DNA of 64,000 nucleotides from Microdon myrmicae (taxonomy: Eukaryota; Arthropoda; Insecta; Diptera; Syrphidae), in NCBI GenBank assembly GCA_963931805.1, contig OZ007497.1, forward strand, positions 47,859,650 through 47,923,649. Direction: 5' to 3'. Positions 43,620 through 55,214 of this stretch are shown piece by piece. A program made the position numbers and the translations under genes. Numbering within the stretch: the stretch's first letter is position 1; each line of letters opens with the position of its first letter. The notes beneath the pieces were generated by a model. It was not told the DNA's origin, did no database searches, and saw nothing but the letters and a program-made list of their open reading frames with translations.

Positions 43620-44344
43620 ATAGCCTGCAACATAATTAGGACAATGGCGCTATAAGGGATTTCGATATACAATGGTAATTGTGTCCCGTATCTTACCTGG
43701 CGGCAAGGCTCGGATTATGTTTGCACGTTTGCAGGGAACGCTGGCTAACAGGGGCGCCGATAAGGTTTTCGAATTTACGATGCCTGTATGATGTACAGAA
43801 TTCTTTTTAGGAATTTAAGACGATGCGTTGAATGTATAAGGATACCCGCCTGTCACGCGGGAGACCGGGGTTCGATTCCCCTTCGGGGAGCCTCTGGCGC
43901 AAGACTAATGACCCTGCCCGGAAAAAAAACAAATCATTATGGAAAAAAATTTAACAAGACTCAGGACTTGCTAAATAAGGGCAAAACCGGTTCCCGGTTG
44001 TAGTGCCGATGATGATGATGTTGAATGCATGATTGTTAGATAATTCTTTAGAGGGAATTTTGGTGATGCGTTAAATGTCCTTGGTAAGGCAATGTTTGCC
44101 GGTTTGCTGTGTCCTTCGATCGCCGTGCAGGCGTAAGACATCGGTCGGACTTGTGATCCACGTATCTGTGGATACGTGGGGTTGTTGCTCCCCAGATGTA
44201 TGTTACCTTTGTTTCAGGTGGAAAGGGGACTTTTGAGGACGCGTGTCTGCGGGCACGTGTAATTTAGCTATAGGTGAGTGTGTTCCTTGGTGGAACGACG
44301 ACATCTCGACCTATAGTGGTTTGTGTGGTTCGTAGGACCGCCAC
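43620..44344 (-). mobile_element. LTR-X subfamily 2, 5' part
   Basis: On the minus strand it starts TGTGGCGGTCCTACGAACC and contains CAACCCCACGTATCCACAG, shared with 48401-48567. It is interrupted by SINE-A at 43835-44020. Low-level similarity to the LTR-X interior continues to about 43620. The 3' end was not located. Confidence 0.5.
43835..44020 (+). mobile_element. SINE-A, slightly 5'-truncated
   Basis: Target duplication TTGAATG at 43828-43834 and 44021-44027. It begins inside the tRNA head (GGATACCCGCCTGTCACG), keeps the B box GGTTCGATTCC, the LINE-B-derived body and a GATGATGATG tail. It is inserted in LTR-X subfamily 2. Confidence 0.88.
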
Positions 44345-44349
44345 AGGAT

Positions 44350-45490
44350 ATTTTCCCTTTATCCAACTTTTGGAAGTGTTCCGCCGAGCGCTTCAAACGC
44401 GACTCCAAAAACAACCGACACAGGTCCTCCAAAGAAAAACACGACTTGTTTTATTTTATTCTTAATTTTATTAAAGTCTAAATGGTATCCCTTATTAATT
44501 TCTTTATATTTATTAATGCTTAATTTAATCCATTTTACATCTAACGAGACACACTTCCTCGAACCGACTCCGACGACACACGAAAAACCCTTCTTTTATT
44601 TTTTTTGAATGGAAAATCTGACCTCCATGACTGTTCATTATCGACCAACTAATTTCTTTCCTATAGGAGATGTCACGACTCACCCGATTGTTCTCTTTCC
44701 GTCGTTTCCCTTGTTCTGGTGATTCTCTCTTAATCGAGAATCTCTCCCCTAGAGTAGGTCGCACCTTCGATCTGTGTCCTGCGATTTCATGTTTGGTCGC
44801 AGTATAGATGTGCGGTTGCACGTACACACATAGACGCGGATGTTGCTGCATGTGTGGCCGAAAATCTTCCTAGGATCACCAGCATTTTTACAGCTTCTGC
44901 AGAATCGATTTTGTGTATATTCCGGTGTGTGGTTTATTATTCTTGGCGATCTCTGGGATCGTGGGAATTATCGTCGGTTACGATAATTGTATTTATTTTG
45001 CCCTATGGGAACAGTGTTAGCTAGTTTATTGCTGTTCCTCCGCGATGGCCTTTGTTTAGGCGAAGTGCATTGTGGTAGTGTGGGTGGTTAATGGTCCGTG
45101 CGTCGACATGGACGCGGATTCTACCATCAACCCCACTAGTCCGCTAAAGTTCCAAAAATGTGTTCGGCCGAAACTTTCCGGAAATGGTTCCGATGAACAC
45201 CAAAGGAAGAGCGCAACAAAACTCCACGACGACACCGTTCACAAGGAGGAATAAGAATTGAAACACTGGTTATAGTTCTGCAATGATTTTGATTTATTTA
45301 AATTGATTAAAATTCGGGGTGTTAATAATTATATGGTTATTGGTTTTATTATTCTTAATGTGCACTGATTAAACATTTAAACTCTTCGACTCCGAGCACT
45401 TCCGTCCATCCTCTTGTAGTTCACTTTATCCGCAACCCTTGTAATTCCAATTATAGTTAAAAGATCTTTGTCTTCACTAGTGGTTCCAAC
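44350..45490. other. No recognised gene
   Basis: Non-coding sequence with short stretches recalling LTR ends (TGTTCCGCCGAGCGCTTC at 44377, similar to 42951). Likely decayed LTR sequence, but boundaries cannot be drawn. Confidence 0.35.
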
Positions 45491-45499
45491 ACTCCACTG

Positions 45500-46500
45500 T
45501 GTACGATCAAATTTAAAACTTTAGGTAAAACTAGATTTGGTAGGTTAACGCTTCTCCGCAGCGGAGCGGAGAGCGGAAGCCGAACCGATTTGCTCGGTTG
45601 GATGGTGGCAAACGACTTGGCGATAATCATCCCGTGCAGATTTGATTCGCTAATGAGGGAAATTTTAGGTGCATTTTCCCTGAGAGAGAAAGTGTTCCCC
45701 TCCACTAGGGAAAAGATTTACCTACCACCAGAGAAATGTAAAGTCTCTCTTGTGGGAACAAGAAAACCAGATCTCGTAATGGAGTTCATGGTGGTGTGTA
45801 TGTGATCGTTGAGATCCGATGTTGTTTACACATTCTCGAAGGCAATGGAACAACGAAGCAGACAGGCGGCAAAGACAAAGGAAGAAGCGACGAAATGCTT
45901 CGCCCGGTAATGAGGGTCATGTTTACGCTTAGACGTTGGGAAAAAGGTGCTAATGGGGTTGGTGGCAGAAACGAATCCCCTGCCTGCATTTGTATATGCA
46001 GGGTAATTAGTTGCGGCTGAAAAATAAATTGAAGATTGTTTGTTAGTGGGAAAACAAACGATCAGTTGGATCTTATGCATGTTCACATGCGTAGGAATAT
46101 GGTTTATGGCATCTCCGACTGGTATGGGAACCGAGTTTTTGTTTATACTAGAAAATGCTAGAGGATTCGGTTCCGATGATAATGATTGGGATGCGGGAAT
46201 TGTTTGTCGATTGGACAAACGAATCGCGGGTCGGTTTATTGCAGCTGTAAAAACAAGCTGTCCGACATAGCATTTTAAATGATAACAAAAGGTGCCGAAT
46301 GATTTGGTATTCATGGTGCATATGCACATTAAAGAATTATTTTTAGGAATTTTAGCTAATGCGTTGTATGCATTAAATTTCATTGTAAAAGGAAATGTTT
46401 GAGGTATGCTGGGTGGAGATACCGGCGCAGATGTGGGAAAGTTGAAATTTGCCTGGGAACCGAAGGTACCGAATAGGTTTTGGGATTCCTGAAAAGATAG
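45500..46500 (-). mobile_element. LTR-X, minus orientation, 5' end missing
   Basis: The minus strand matches the LTR-X middle (AAACCGACCCGCGATTCG region) and the 3' half (45560-45760 matches the reverse complement of 23060-23200). It stops at 46500, about 190 bp short of the LTR start. Together with 47757-48400 it forms a large inverted repeat. Confidence 0.55.
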
Positions 46501-46509
46501 AAAGATTGT

Positions 46510-47734
46510 TTGTTAGTGGTTTTACCTTCACTCAATTTTTCTGCCTCTTTTCCGGATGTTGGCGCTCATGCCCGCCAACCACTGTCTTCATGCGACTCCG
46601 TGCGGCAATGCTCGACCTTACCACCCGATTCCAGCAAGCCAGCCCCCTTGTTACCGCAGCTACTCCGCGTAGCAGCATTCAGCAGGAGACCTGGTTTCGC
46701 CTCATTACATAGACTCCAGGGCCTTCGTCTTTAGGTCCCTGGACATCTCCCAAATGTCCCAGCTACACCGGTCGGCAAATCAAACCGATACCAACGGACT
46801 GAGACAACATCCGGGTACACCTCATACAGGTATCCCAGGCAACAGGCAATCGCGGCACAATTTAAGCGGCACCTAAAAGGCAATATACGCCTCACTAAGC
46901 CGCCCCATTTCCCAGGTGCATCAACTACATTCCGGAGCGTGCATCCATTTCCTTAGGGCGCCCTGAGGTTGGACACAATCAACCACCCACCAGGAGCCCC
47001 CTAAGTTAAGTCGCCCAACTTAAACCAAGCGCGACAGGCTGACACCTCCTCACAAATTGCCGTTCGGTCGAGGTCGCAGCTACCCGCACCCTTCGCCAGT
47101 CCCAGCGGCAAACAATTTGCCATACAAACGTATGGGGGAAAGACACCGACACTGGGCTCGGTTTTTCTCAATTTATCCACTGACATTTCGTTGCACGATG
47201 TCAGCGAGTCACAATAGGTCTCATCTCCTGGCACTTCGTTGTACGATGCCAGCGAGCCCCAATAGGTTTCACCTCCTGACATTTCGTCGTACGATGGAGC
47301 CCCTAATTGGATTTGACTTATTAGATAGATACAACCTGTTGGCAGATACTGCGAACAACTGGTTAACACCCACAGCGCCTCTATCTGCCCCTTCCCGCAC
47401 ACGCTACTTCGTCACTGCGAACGCGAGCCGATTCCGACCTACTCGGCCGATAACCCTGTTGGTCCAAGTGACCCACAACAGACCAGTGGACCACGCCGCA
47501 CACCCTTGGCCTTGACCGCATCAAGCGGTAACACCCGCCTCCACCATATTTATCGACACAGGCCCAAACTATAACCAGGAACTCGTCATCACGACAGTTC
47601 CCCTAACAAATTTGGAGCGCCTCCTGAAGTACGCAGGACCACCTTGTTTTCAAGCGTTCAGCCCTCCTCCCAGCACCGCACCACCCATACGAGCACCCTT
47701 TCAGTCCTACCTTCTTTTTCGTGCCTACGTCACT
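46510..47734. repeat. C-rich non-coding repeat block, copy 2
   Basis: Paralogue of 26985-28250: GCTACTCCGCGTAGC at 46663, GGGCGCCCTGAGGTTGGACA at 46958, CCAGTCCCAGCGGCAAACAA at 47095. It includes short internal repeats at 47170-47300 (CACTTCGTTGTACGATG-type). There is no recognised protein. It ends at a G16 tract directly before LTR-X sequence, as an internal region would. Confidence 0.6.
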
Positions 47735-47750
47735 GGGGGGGGGGGGGGGG
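47735..47750 (+). promoter_or_regulatory. G16 tract, candidate polypurine tract
   Basis: A pure G run lies six bases before the LTR-X start. Compare the G-rich tract at 36552-36578, also beside an LTR-X start. Confidence 0.5.
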
Positions 47751-47756
47751 ATACCA

Positions 47757-48400
47757 GGGCGGTTCCTCCAAACCCCATGGCCCACTTACCTGAAAAACCC
47801 CCATAACTACATCCCAATTGGCATAAGTTTTCGCGAATGCAAGTGCATTAGCACCTTAAGTGCTTTACGCATCTAGGTTATGAAATTTATAATCTAAAAG
47901 TCCCTGTAAAAGAAAACTTACTTTTCATGCATCTCTTTGCTTTCAGGAATCCCAACACCTATCCGGTACCTTCGGTTCCCAGGCAAATTTCAACTTTCCC
48001 ACACCTACGTCGCTATCTCCACCCAGCATACCTCAAACATTTCCTTTTACAATGACATTTAATGCATACAACGTATTAGCTAACATTCCTAAAAATAATT
48101 CTTTAATGTGCATATGCACCATGAATACCAAATCATTCGGCACCCTTTGTTATCATTTAAAATGCTATGTCGGACAGCTTGTTTTTACAGCTGCAATAAA
48201 CCGACCCGTGATTCGTTTGTCCAATCGACAAACAATACCCGCATCCCAATCATTATCATCGGAACCGAATCCTCTAGCATTTTCTAGTATAAACAAAAAC
48301 TCGGTTCCCATACCAGTCGGAGATGCCATAAACCATATTCCTACGCATGTGAACATGCATAAGATCCAACTGATCGTTTGTTTTCACACTAACAAACAAT
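47757..48400 (+). mobile_element. LTR-X 5' part
   Basis: It starts GGGCGGTTCCTCC (the initial TGT is lost) and continues CACTTACCTGAAAAACCCCC, GCATTAGCACC and CCTGTAAAAGAAAACTTAC. It is cut at 48400, where a minus-strand LTR-X subfamily 2 end begins. Confidence 0.65.
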
Positions 48401-48567
48401 CTGTGGATACGTGGGGTTGTTAACACCAGTATGAATGTCACCTTTGGCTAGGCGAAAGGGTGGGCCATAGGGGCACGTGAGGTTTAGGCCAAGGTGAGTA
48501 TGTTCCTTGATGAAACGACAGGTGTTGCAGCCTACTGTGGTTTGTGCGGTTCGTGGAACCGCCACAG
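48401..48567 (-). mobile_element. LTR-X subfamily 2, 5' terminal piece
   Basis: The minus strand starts TGTGGCGGTTCCACGAACCG at 48567 and ends CCCCACGTATCCACAG at 48401. The first 22 bases fold into a stem (CGGTTC/GAACCG). Matches 44160-44344. Confidence 0.6.
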
Positions 48568-49096
48568 CCTCTTACGACAAGCCGGCCTAGCTGTGAGTAT
48601 ATTCTAACGCCCTACTCACAAGGCTTGATTATATTATTTTAACAAATAAAATTATTATTTACTCACTTTGGTTGGTTGGCGTTTGACTGCTATCCTGTTG
48701 CAGGGGGTGTTGATGGCTTGAGTCCCCTGTGTGTTTCTTGGCGTGTCGCGCTGCGTCGAACTATGCTCCGCGGCGAATTATTGTTGCAGTTGATTTTTTT
48801 TTTTGCACCACAAAATTAAATACAAAATGCAACTTGGGCACTGCGAGTCAGTGGTAGACTTGATAACCGATTCTTATTTATTCAACCGAATCACAATGGG
48901 AAAATTACTTTTAACACCCGACTCGTTCTTAACTTTATACTGCCGGCAGCGAACTATCTTCTTCGTTTTTATTTTTATTCCTGAAAAACTTTTACAAACG
49001 TTTTTCTCCTTTTTAATATATTTTTCCCCATCTACTATTTTATTTATTTTACGTATTATTAGGTTTTTGTCTACTTGTTGTTATACTTTTATTTGT

Positions 49097-49112
49097 TGGT
49101 GACCGCGTGACC
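49097..49112 (+). promoter_or_regulatory. Gypsy primer-binding site
   Basis: TGGTGACCGCGTGACC lies upstream of the gag remnant. TGG matches a tRNA CCA end. Confidence 0.5.
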
Positions 49113-49189
49113 TGGTTTGAAGCTTGTTACATAATTAAAATCGTTTAATTATCCACGCACATCCAGGTCCGAGACGCACAACCACACCC

Positions 49190-49530
49190 GATAACTGCAC
49201 AAGTTGCGTGCAGTTTTTGCCACAAGAGGGGGCACCTACGCAACGAGTGCATTACTCGCCGAAATATGCCCATTTGTACCTCGTGTCTTAGGTTCGGGCA
49301 CGAAGTAGGGAATTGTCGGGTAAAGGTTGTACCACCAGCGTCGCAAAATCCCGCGCCACCCGTACAAAGGCCACAAACTGAGCAGAGGGAGTCCCCGATA
49401 CAAACAAATCAGGGACAAGTCCAACCCATTACTTCCAAACAACCACCAGTGACATCGAATCGAAGAGTGTACAGCGTTTGGTATTGCTGTGAGTATTGTG
49501 GCCGAAATGGTCACAATTAGGAGCAGTGTC
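49190..49530 (+). pseudogene. Gypsy Gag nucleocapsid with CCHC knuckles
   Basis: Three knuckles bind RNA during packaging: CSFCHKRGHLRNEC, CTSCLRFGHEVGNC and CEYCGRNGHN, the last followed by a stop before EQC. A Pro/Gln-rich linker separates knuckles two and three. The upstream capsid part is missing or unrecognisable. Confidence 0.8.
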
Positions 49531-49859
49531 GCTACAAGGTAAATTGGGAAAAAAATCCACCCAACCCGCACACTGCAACCGTTAGACTTGTACGTTGCCG
49601 TAAAAACCTGCCAACCTGCACGGTTAACCTAGAATGGCCAGAAAAACCCCAAAAGGCAGGAGAAACCGACAGGGCACCGTAGGCGCAGGTCAGGTCGAAG
49701 CCGCTCTAGTACGGACAGTACAGAACAGAGCACCGACCAAAGTCACTACACCGAAAAAATGGGTCCTAAAATTAACACCCAAAGTAGCAATCAACCAAAA
49801 CCAACGGCGGCTCCTGGTAAACAAAAAGCTATGGGTAAGAAGTCGGGAAACGCCAAACG

Positions 49860-50200
49860 AATTAAACTCGCTAGATACTCAAAGCTGTTCTCAGTTTTCG
49901 CCGACTGAGGTCCAATTGTCCAACTCCCATTGGACATTGGCCGTAAACCATCTTCGAGCCTAATAGTGGACACAGGCGCTGAGATCAGCTAGATAAAGAC
50001 TAAAGCACTCCACCAAAAGTACGTAGTGGATGCCCAGAAGGCAACAATCCTCCAAACACTTTTTGGCAAAGGAAAGTCTAGGGGATGCATACGGGGGAAG
50101 TTCAAGCTACTTCAAGAAATCCCCTGTAGCTTCCAAGTAGTAGACACATTGCCAGGGTTGTCGGCAGACGGCTTGATTTTCTGTCGCATAATTGCAAAGT
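49860..50200 (+). pseudogene. Gypsy aspartic protease
   Basis: SSLIVDTGAEIS (near 49957-49992) is the active-site motif, followed at once by a stop. VVDTLPGLSADGLIF (near 50139-50184) matches the region before the end of the protease. Frameshifts flank it. Confidence 0.75.
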
Positions 50201-51194
50201 TGATGGACCAAGCGGTTGTTTGGAATTTCCCCAAACAATCAGGAATCCTAAGAGCTTTTCCGTTGACTTTGCAAATAAATGTACAGGAAGCTTCGACAAA
50301 ACGCAGCCAAACGGGAAACCGTACCAAAGGGACCTGAGAGGGTCGATACTGCGGTCGGTAATGCCCGAAGACCCTACCCACACAGGGGAAGGGGTGCGAA
50401 AACCTGTCAAGCGCCAGTTACCCCAACAGGAAGGCAAAAACCCGAAAGCCAAAAGGTGGCAAAGAAGGGGATGCTTCGGTAGAACACCTACCAATAAACC
50501 CTTCGGAGGTGGAAATCTTTCTGAGTAGACCGGTCATTGTACCAAGACGCTCAAGAAAGATGATTGGGCTCTCCATAAAAATCCGGGAGGAGGTAATCCT
50601 AGTACCTAAAGAAGTATAATCGGGGATTTTACTCCCAAATTGTATTTTGAAAAGGGAAAAGAGTGCCCAAATAGAGGCACTCAGTTTCTTAGATTTCCCC
50701 CGGACCATTGACCGTATAACGGTGGAGTTGCTTCCAACAAAGGACTATGCCTTCTTTCCTTTCGAAAACCGGGAGAATATACAAACCGGTAAGCGAGTAA
50801 ATACGTCAACGGGACCCACTTTTGATAAATAATCGAATCATCCCGTATCCAAGAACCAATCTTCTGAGGAAACACCTCCAATACAATAAACTCCTGTTCT
50901 CGGATGGTAAATCGTCAGATGAATTTATGCATCTTGAAGACGACTACCGGCCAATGCACTAGTGCTAGCTCGCATCATGTCTTCAACAAATTAACGTGGT
51001 CAGACAAATGTCAGGACACATTTGAAAAAAAAAAGTAGATCTTGGTTTCGCTGCCAAAATGGGCGAATCCCAATTATACCAATCTCTTTTAATCAGGCCA
51101 CGGGTGCGAGCAGTGAAGCACTTGGTGATGGGAAATTTTACGACGTTAATAAACTAAAACACACCTAATGCCCAATCAAGTCACACCTGGCATA

Positions 51195-51350
51195 CGGCGA
51201 AAGGAAACTCTTTCACTGTAGTGAAGGATGTTTTTACCGGATCGTGTGGGCGGTTCCAACTTCCTATCGTTATCAACAAGATCGTAGATGTACGGGACAC
51301 TCCAGTGTGTGTGGTGAGCAATAACAGGTTAAAGCCCTATTTCGAATAGA
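51195..51350 (+). pseudogene. Gypsy integrase C-terminal end
   Basis: KDVFTGSCGRFQLPIVINK and VCVVSNNRLKPYFE, then a TAG at 51348-51350, resemble the end of integrase in Ty3/Gypsy elements. No catalytic core is seen upstream. Confidence 0.55.
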
Positions 51351-51508
51351 GGATAAAACCTGGGGTTTTGGTTGGCAGAGCTGTATTAGGTTCCAACATT
51401 AGTAACAATAGAAAATCAGCAGGGATTAAATAAAAAGGAAACAACTTTTAAAATAAGCTACCAAATTAAAATGGTAACCACTTAAACTAGTCGTGCCCTA
51501 CGAAGCAC

Positions 51509-51787
51509 ATATAATAAATAAAAACAAAAAATGAAATATATATTAAAACAAAAATTAATATATCTTATACGAATAATATAAACATAGTATTAAAAAATAA
51601 ATTAACAAATATAGACTGAACGCACAAATAGTTTCCCCAATCACTCTTCTTGTGTGTACTTCCGGTGAAAAGGAAGCGAAACAGCGAAGAAAGAGAAAAA
51701 AGGATTTGCAAATAGCGACACGAGGATTCGGGCTTCTTGTAAACGTGCAGTCGACGAGTGTGGTCTGTCGCTCCGCAGAATTAAAAG
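51509..51787. repeat. Inverted repeat arm, left (partner 56908-57189)
   Basis: About 280 bp, roughly 96% identical to the reverse complement of 56908-57189. Includes ACTTCCGGTGAAAAGGAAGC and GTGCAGTCGACGAGTGTGG. Non-coding. The next bases (GTTTCGATCTCAACAATC, near 51800) match, inverted, the tandem units at 53135-53378. Confidence 0.85.
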
Positions 51788-51941
51788 TAAAAAACTTTAT
51801 ATGTTTCGATCTCAACAATCTATGTGCTCCAGGATTTAAGGCTGATCTTTCGATCACCAATACAGAGCCAACTAGCGGGCCCCGGCTGCGCAAAATTGTT
51901 ATATTTATTTTTGTTATAAAAATTGTTTTTACTGTTGGTTG

Positions 51942-53067
51942 CCCGACTCAACCCAGCCAAAACTCAACTCATAGTGTTTAAAGGCAGAAATGCGAATTGT
52001 ACTAACAACACCATACGCTGCCATAACAAAATCAGAATCAAGTTAAATAACAATATAATTAAACCCTCCAAAACCTTAAAGTACCTGGGAATAACCTTCA
52101 CCAACAATCTGTCCTTCTCCGCCCACACCAAAAACTCGATTCGCAAAGCCGCAATTCAACTTAATCTCTGCAGAAAAGTGATGTACAAGCCGAATGGTCT
52201 CTCTCCCAAAGTTAAATCACTTATCTACAAACAGATAATCAGACCCACTCTCACATATGCATGCCCGATATGGTACCATATCACACCCGCCCAAATGGAG
52301 AAGCTACGCATCTTCGAAAGGAAATGCTTCAGACTGATCACTGGCCTCAACAGATATCCCAACTCCCACAAATATTACAACAGTAGTTCGCTCTACTATG
52401 CCGCTAATATTGAACGTATAGATCGACGCTTCCTCGAACTGTCCATCAAATTTATCGAAAATCTTCCCAATAATCCCAACCCGATAATAAATGCGCTCAC
52501 ATCGACTCCGTCAGATAACCGAACTGCCTACCCGAACTGTCTCCACATCAGAACGTTCTTCACCTCTGGCAGATTGGTTAATAACTCTAATGAGATTGTA
52601 TACCACAATACAGAGCTTTCACCTCACCAATTTAAATATAGTAATATTCAACCCTTCTCCAATATTTTGCGTTTCAACGAACAAACGGAAATTAGTTCCC
52701 CAACCCACATCCCTGACTGACAATATCCTCACTAACCCATTGATCACTATGCTACTCCCTTCCACACCACACTAACTTATTTCAATAATAATTAGGTAAC
52801 TAGACTAAGTTAAGATAAGTTAAGTTAAGTTAAGCAATTTAGCATAGGTTAAGTAAATAACTATATCCTGGTTTTCTGACCTTTTCCAGGAAGCTCTACC
52901 CACTAAAATCTTAATCCATAACCAATATATAACTTTTATCATATTGTTTGAAAAATGTACTAGTAAGTATATGTAAACAATTATAGCTAAGGTATCATAA
53001 GTTATCTGTATTGCTTATTGTAAAAATTATTTATGGTCAATAAATACAGAAATGTAAAAAAAAAAAA
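51942..53067 (+). mobile_element. Jockey-like LINE J1, 5'-truncated
   Basis: Target duplication ACTGTTGGTTG at 51931-51941 and 53068-53078. It begins within the RT thumb region, has a 3' UTR with TTAAG-rich repeats, and ends with A12. A typical 5'-truncated retrotransposition product. Confidence 0.88.
51943..52720 (+). pseudogene. J1 RT C-terminal part, open to natural stop
   Basis: RLNPAKTQLIVFKGR, YLGITFTNNLSFSAHT and CPIWYHITPAQMEKLRIFER resemble Jockey-clade LINEs after the catalytic box. The frame is open to a stop at 52720. The Met of the open frame at 51923 lies in flanking DNA, so it is not a gene start. Confidence 0.82.
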
Positions 53068-53134
53068 ACTGTTGGTTGTCTGTCACAGAACTTACCCCTG
53101 ACTTCCTTTTGAAGTATTTTGTCGGCTTGATTTA

Positions 53135-53378
53135 TTTCTTCTATAGATTGTTGAGATCGAACCATTTTTTTACTTTTAATTTCAAATACAATAAACTAAC
53201 ACTCTGTATGTCTTTTATAGATTTTTGAGATCGAACCACATATAGTTTGTTACTTTTAATTTCAAGTGCAATAAACTAGTACTCTGTATTTCTTTTATAG
53301 ATTGTTAAGATCGAACCACATAGACTTTTTTGCTTTCAATTTCAAGTGCAAAAAACTAAAACTCTGTATTTCTTTTAT
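53135..53378. repeat. Three ~78-bp tandem units
   Basis: Units contain TATAGATTGTTGAGATCGAACC, TTTTAATTTCAAGTGCA and AATAAACTA...ACTCTGTAT (at 53135, 53211 and 53290). A fourth partial unit resumes after LINE-A copy 3 at 56812. The last unit supplied the LINE-A target site. Confidence 0.8.
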
Positions 53379-53397
53379 TATTTATTATTATTATTAT

Positions 53398-54219
53398 TTA
53401 TTGGCCTGTAGGAACCCGAAAGTTCATGAACTCACCGACTCGACTCCGCCATCGTTCCCTGTTCTGTGCGCTCTCCTTCCACGCTTGACCATTCGATCCG
53501 ACCTCCTCTAGGTCAAACCTAACAATGTCCTCCCATCTCCGTCGCGGCCGTCCTATCGGTCTCTTCCCCGTTAGTTTACCGTCAAGAATTCTATGCACGG
53601 TCCTATCATCGCTCATTCGCGCTACGTGTCCGGCCCATCTTGATCTTCGCGACTTGATTACTCTCACTATTGTAGGTTTGCGGTATAGCTCTTCCAATTC
53701 GTGGTTATGGAGTTTTCTCCATTGTCCTGACTCCTCGTCATATTTACCGCCAAATATACCCCTTAAAACTTCATTTTCGAATACGCGGAATTTGTTCTCT
53801 TCCCGTTTTGTAAGAGACCATGTTTCGCATCCATATAGAACAATCGGCATGATTATGGTTCTATAGACACGGAGTTTTATGTTACGTGATAGCAGTCTGG
53901 ATTTCAGCAGTTTACTGACTGCGTACCAACTCGCGTTGCCGGAATGCAGTCTTTTGTTAATTTCCTTCGACATTTCGTTAATGGCCGTCAGTGTCGTTCC
54001 CAGATATTTAACTTCTTTAACTTTTTCGAATATCTTTCCTCTGACGTTTATATGTGTTCCCTGCGGTCCACGCGCTCTCGCCGTAATCATGTATTTTGTT
54101 TTGTCTTCATTTATTTCTAGGCCCACCTCTTCTGCCGCTTGCATGATGATTTCGCAGTTTTTACTAACAGTTTCTAGATTATCGCCCAGAACGGCGATGT
54201 CATCCGCATATGCGAGCAC
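53398..54219 (-). pseudogene. LINE-A copy 3 RT catalytic box and tail
   Basis: LAYADDIAVLGDNLETVSKN (YADD box), YLGTTLTAINEMSKEINKRL, MPIVLYGCETWSLTKREENK, RAGHVARMS-type block and RPRRRWEDIVRFDLEEVG, ending NFRVPTGQ. Open to its stop. Joined by one frameshift to the upstream RT. Confidence 0.9.
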
Positions 54220-55214
54220 TTGTCGGCTTGATTTCGTTTCGCCCCGTTCAGGGATGATCCGGCCATGTTGTCGTCTTGTACCTTCCTAATGACATACTCG
54301 CGCACAAGGTTAAAAAGACACGGTGATAGACCATCTCCCTGCTTTAGTCGGTCCCGGATTTCAAATGGCTCTGAGAGGTGATTTTCTATTCTGGCTCGCC
54401 CTTTGTTTTCGTTCATGCAAATTTGAATGAAGGTGGCATATTTTTTCGGGATTCCCAGCTCAACTACAATATGGTAGAGTCTTTGCCTTGCGACTGAGTC
54501 GTAGGCTTTTTTGAAGTCAACGAACAGTTGGTGAACCGTCTCTCCGTATTCCCACTTCTTTTCCAGTAGTTGTCTTATTGTGAACATTTGGTCGCTCGTT
54601 GACCGGTTCCTACGGAATCCACATTGGTAATCTCCCAGTATCTCTTCTGCGTACGGTGTGATTCCCGCTAGAATGACATTTGTTAATATTTTGTATGTGG
54701 TTGGGAGCAATGATATTCCTCTGTAGTTTTCGCAGTCAGATCTGTCGCCTTTTTTGAAAATGGGGATGACTATTGAGGTTTTCCATTCTTCTGGGGTGAC
54801 TTCCTTTTCCCATATTGTTTGAATGAGCTGGTCGATCTTTCGAGCGGTTGCCTCTCCTCCATGCTTCACAAGCTCTGCCGGTATGTAGTCGACTCCGGGA
54901 GCTTTGTTGTTTTTTAATCGATTTCGTGCGTCTACAACTTCGTTGAGAGAGGGCTCTGGGAGCTGAGGCTCGGCTGTATGTACGCTTGGTGCGTTTATTT
55001 ATGTTTGATGGGTGCGTACATTGAGCAGGTTTTCTAAGTACTGCTTCCATCTTGTCACGATATTGTTTGTTTCTGCGACCAGACAGCCGTTTGCGTCTCG
55101 AATTATTTTGACTCTCCCTCGGTAGCCATTTCTAATTGAATTTATGCCGGCATACATACCTCTGATGTTCTTTGCTCTAGAATTTTCTAAGAGTTTTTCG
55201 ATCCGAGTCTTCTC
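54174..55214 (-). pseudogene. LINE-A copy 3 RT, N-terminal part
   Basis: Same frame as the endonuclease. After a TAA at 54999 come LKNNKAPGVDYIPAELVKHG, SIVIPIFKKGDRSDC, NYRGISLLPTTYKILTNVIL, QCGFRRNRSTSDQMFTIRQL, LFVDFKKAYDSVARQRL and RLKQGDGLSPCLFNLV. The frame shifts just before the catalytic box near 54240. Confidence 0.9.

Larger units (their letters stand above)
46045..48395. repeat. Large inverted repeat, ~450-bp arms
   Basis: Arms 46045-46493 and 47941-48395 are complementary at roughly 95% by eye, separated by about 1.45 kb. Both arms are LTR-X sequence. The loop holds the C-rich block and a G-tract. Confidence 0.8.
48590..51360 (+). mobile_element. Ty3/Gypsy-like retrotransposon, decayed
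   Basis: A probable LTR portion (to about 49096) is followed by a TGGTGACCGCGTGACC primer site, three CCHC knuckles, a retroviral-type protease with DTGA, traces of pol and an integrase C-terminus. RT motifs are not recognisable. Stops and frameshifts are frequent. A 3' LTR was not found. Confidence 0.72.

Noticed and set aside
43788..44003. A 71-codon frame ending NKGKTGSRL as a protein gene
   Set aside because: It is SINE-A read in sense. The peptide end arises because the SINE tail comes from the LINE-B 3' coding end.
48803..49102. 99-codon hydrophobic open frame as a membrane protein
   Set aside because: It lies in the putative LTR directly before a primer-binding site, and is T-rich DNA read in a favourable frame.
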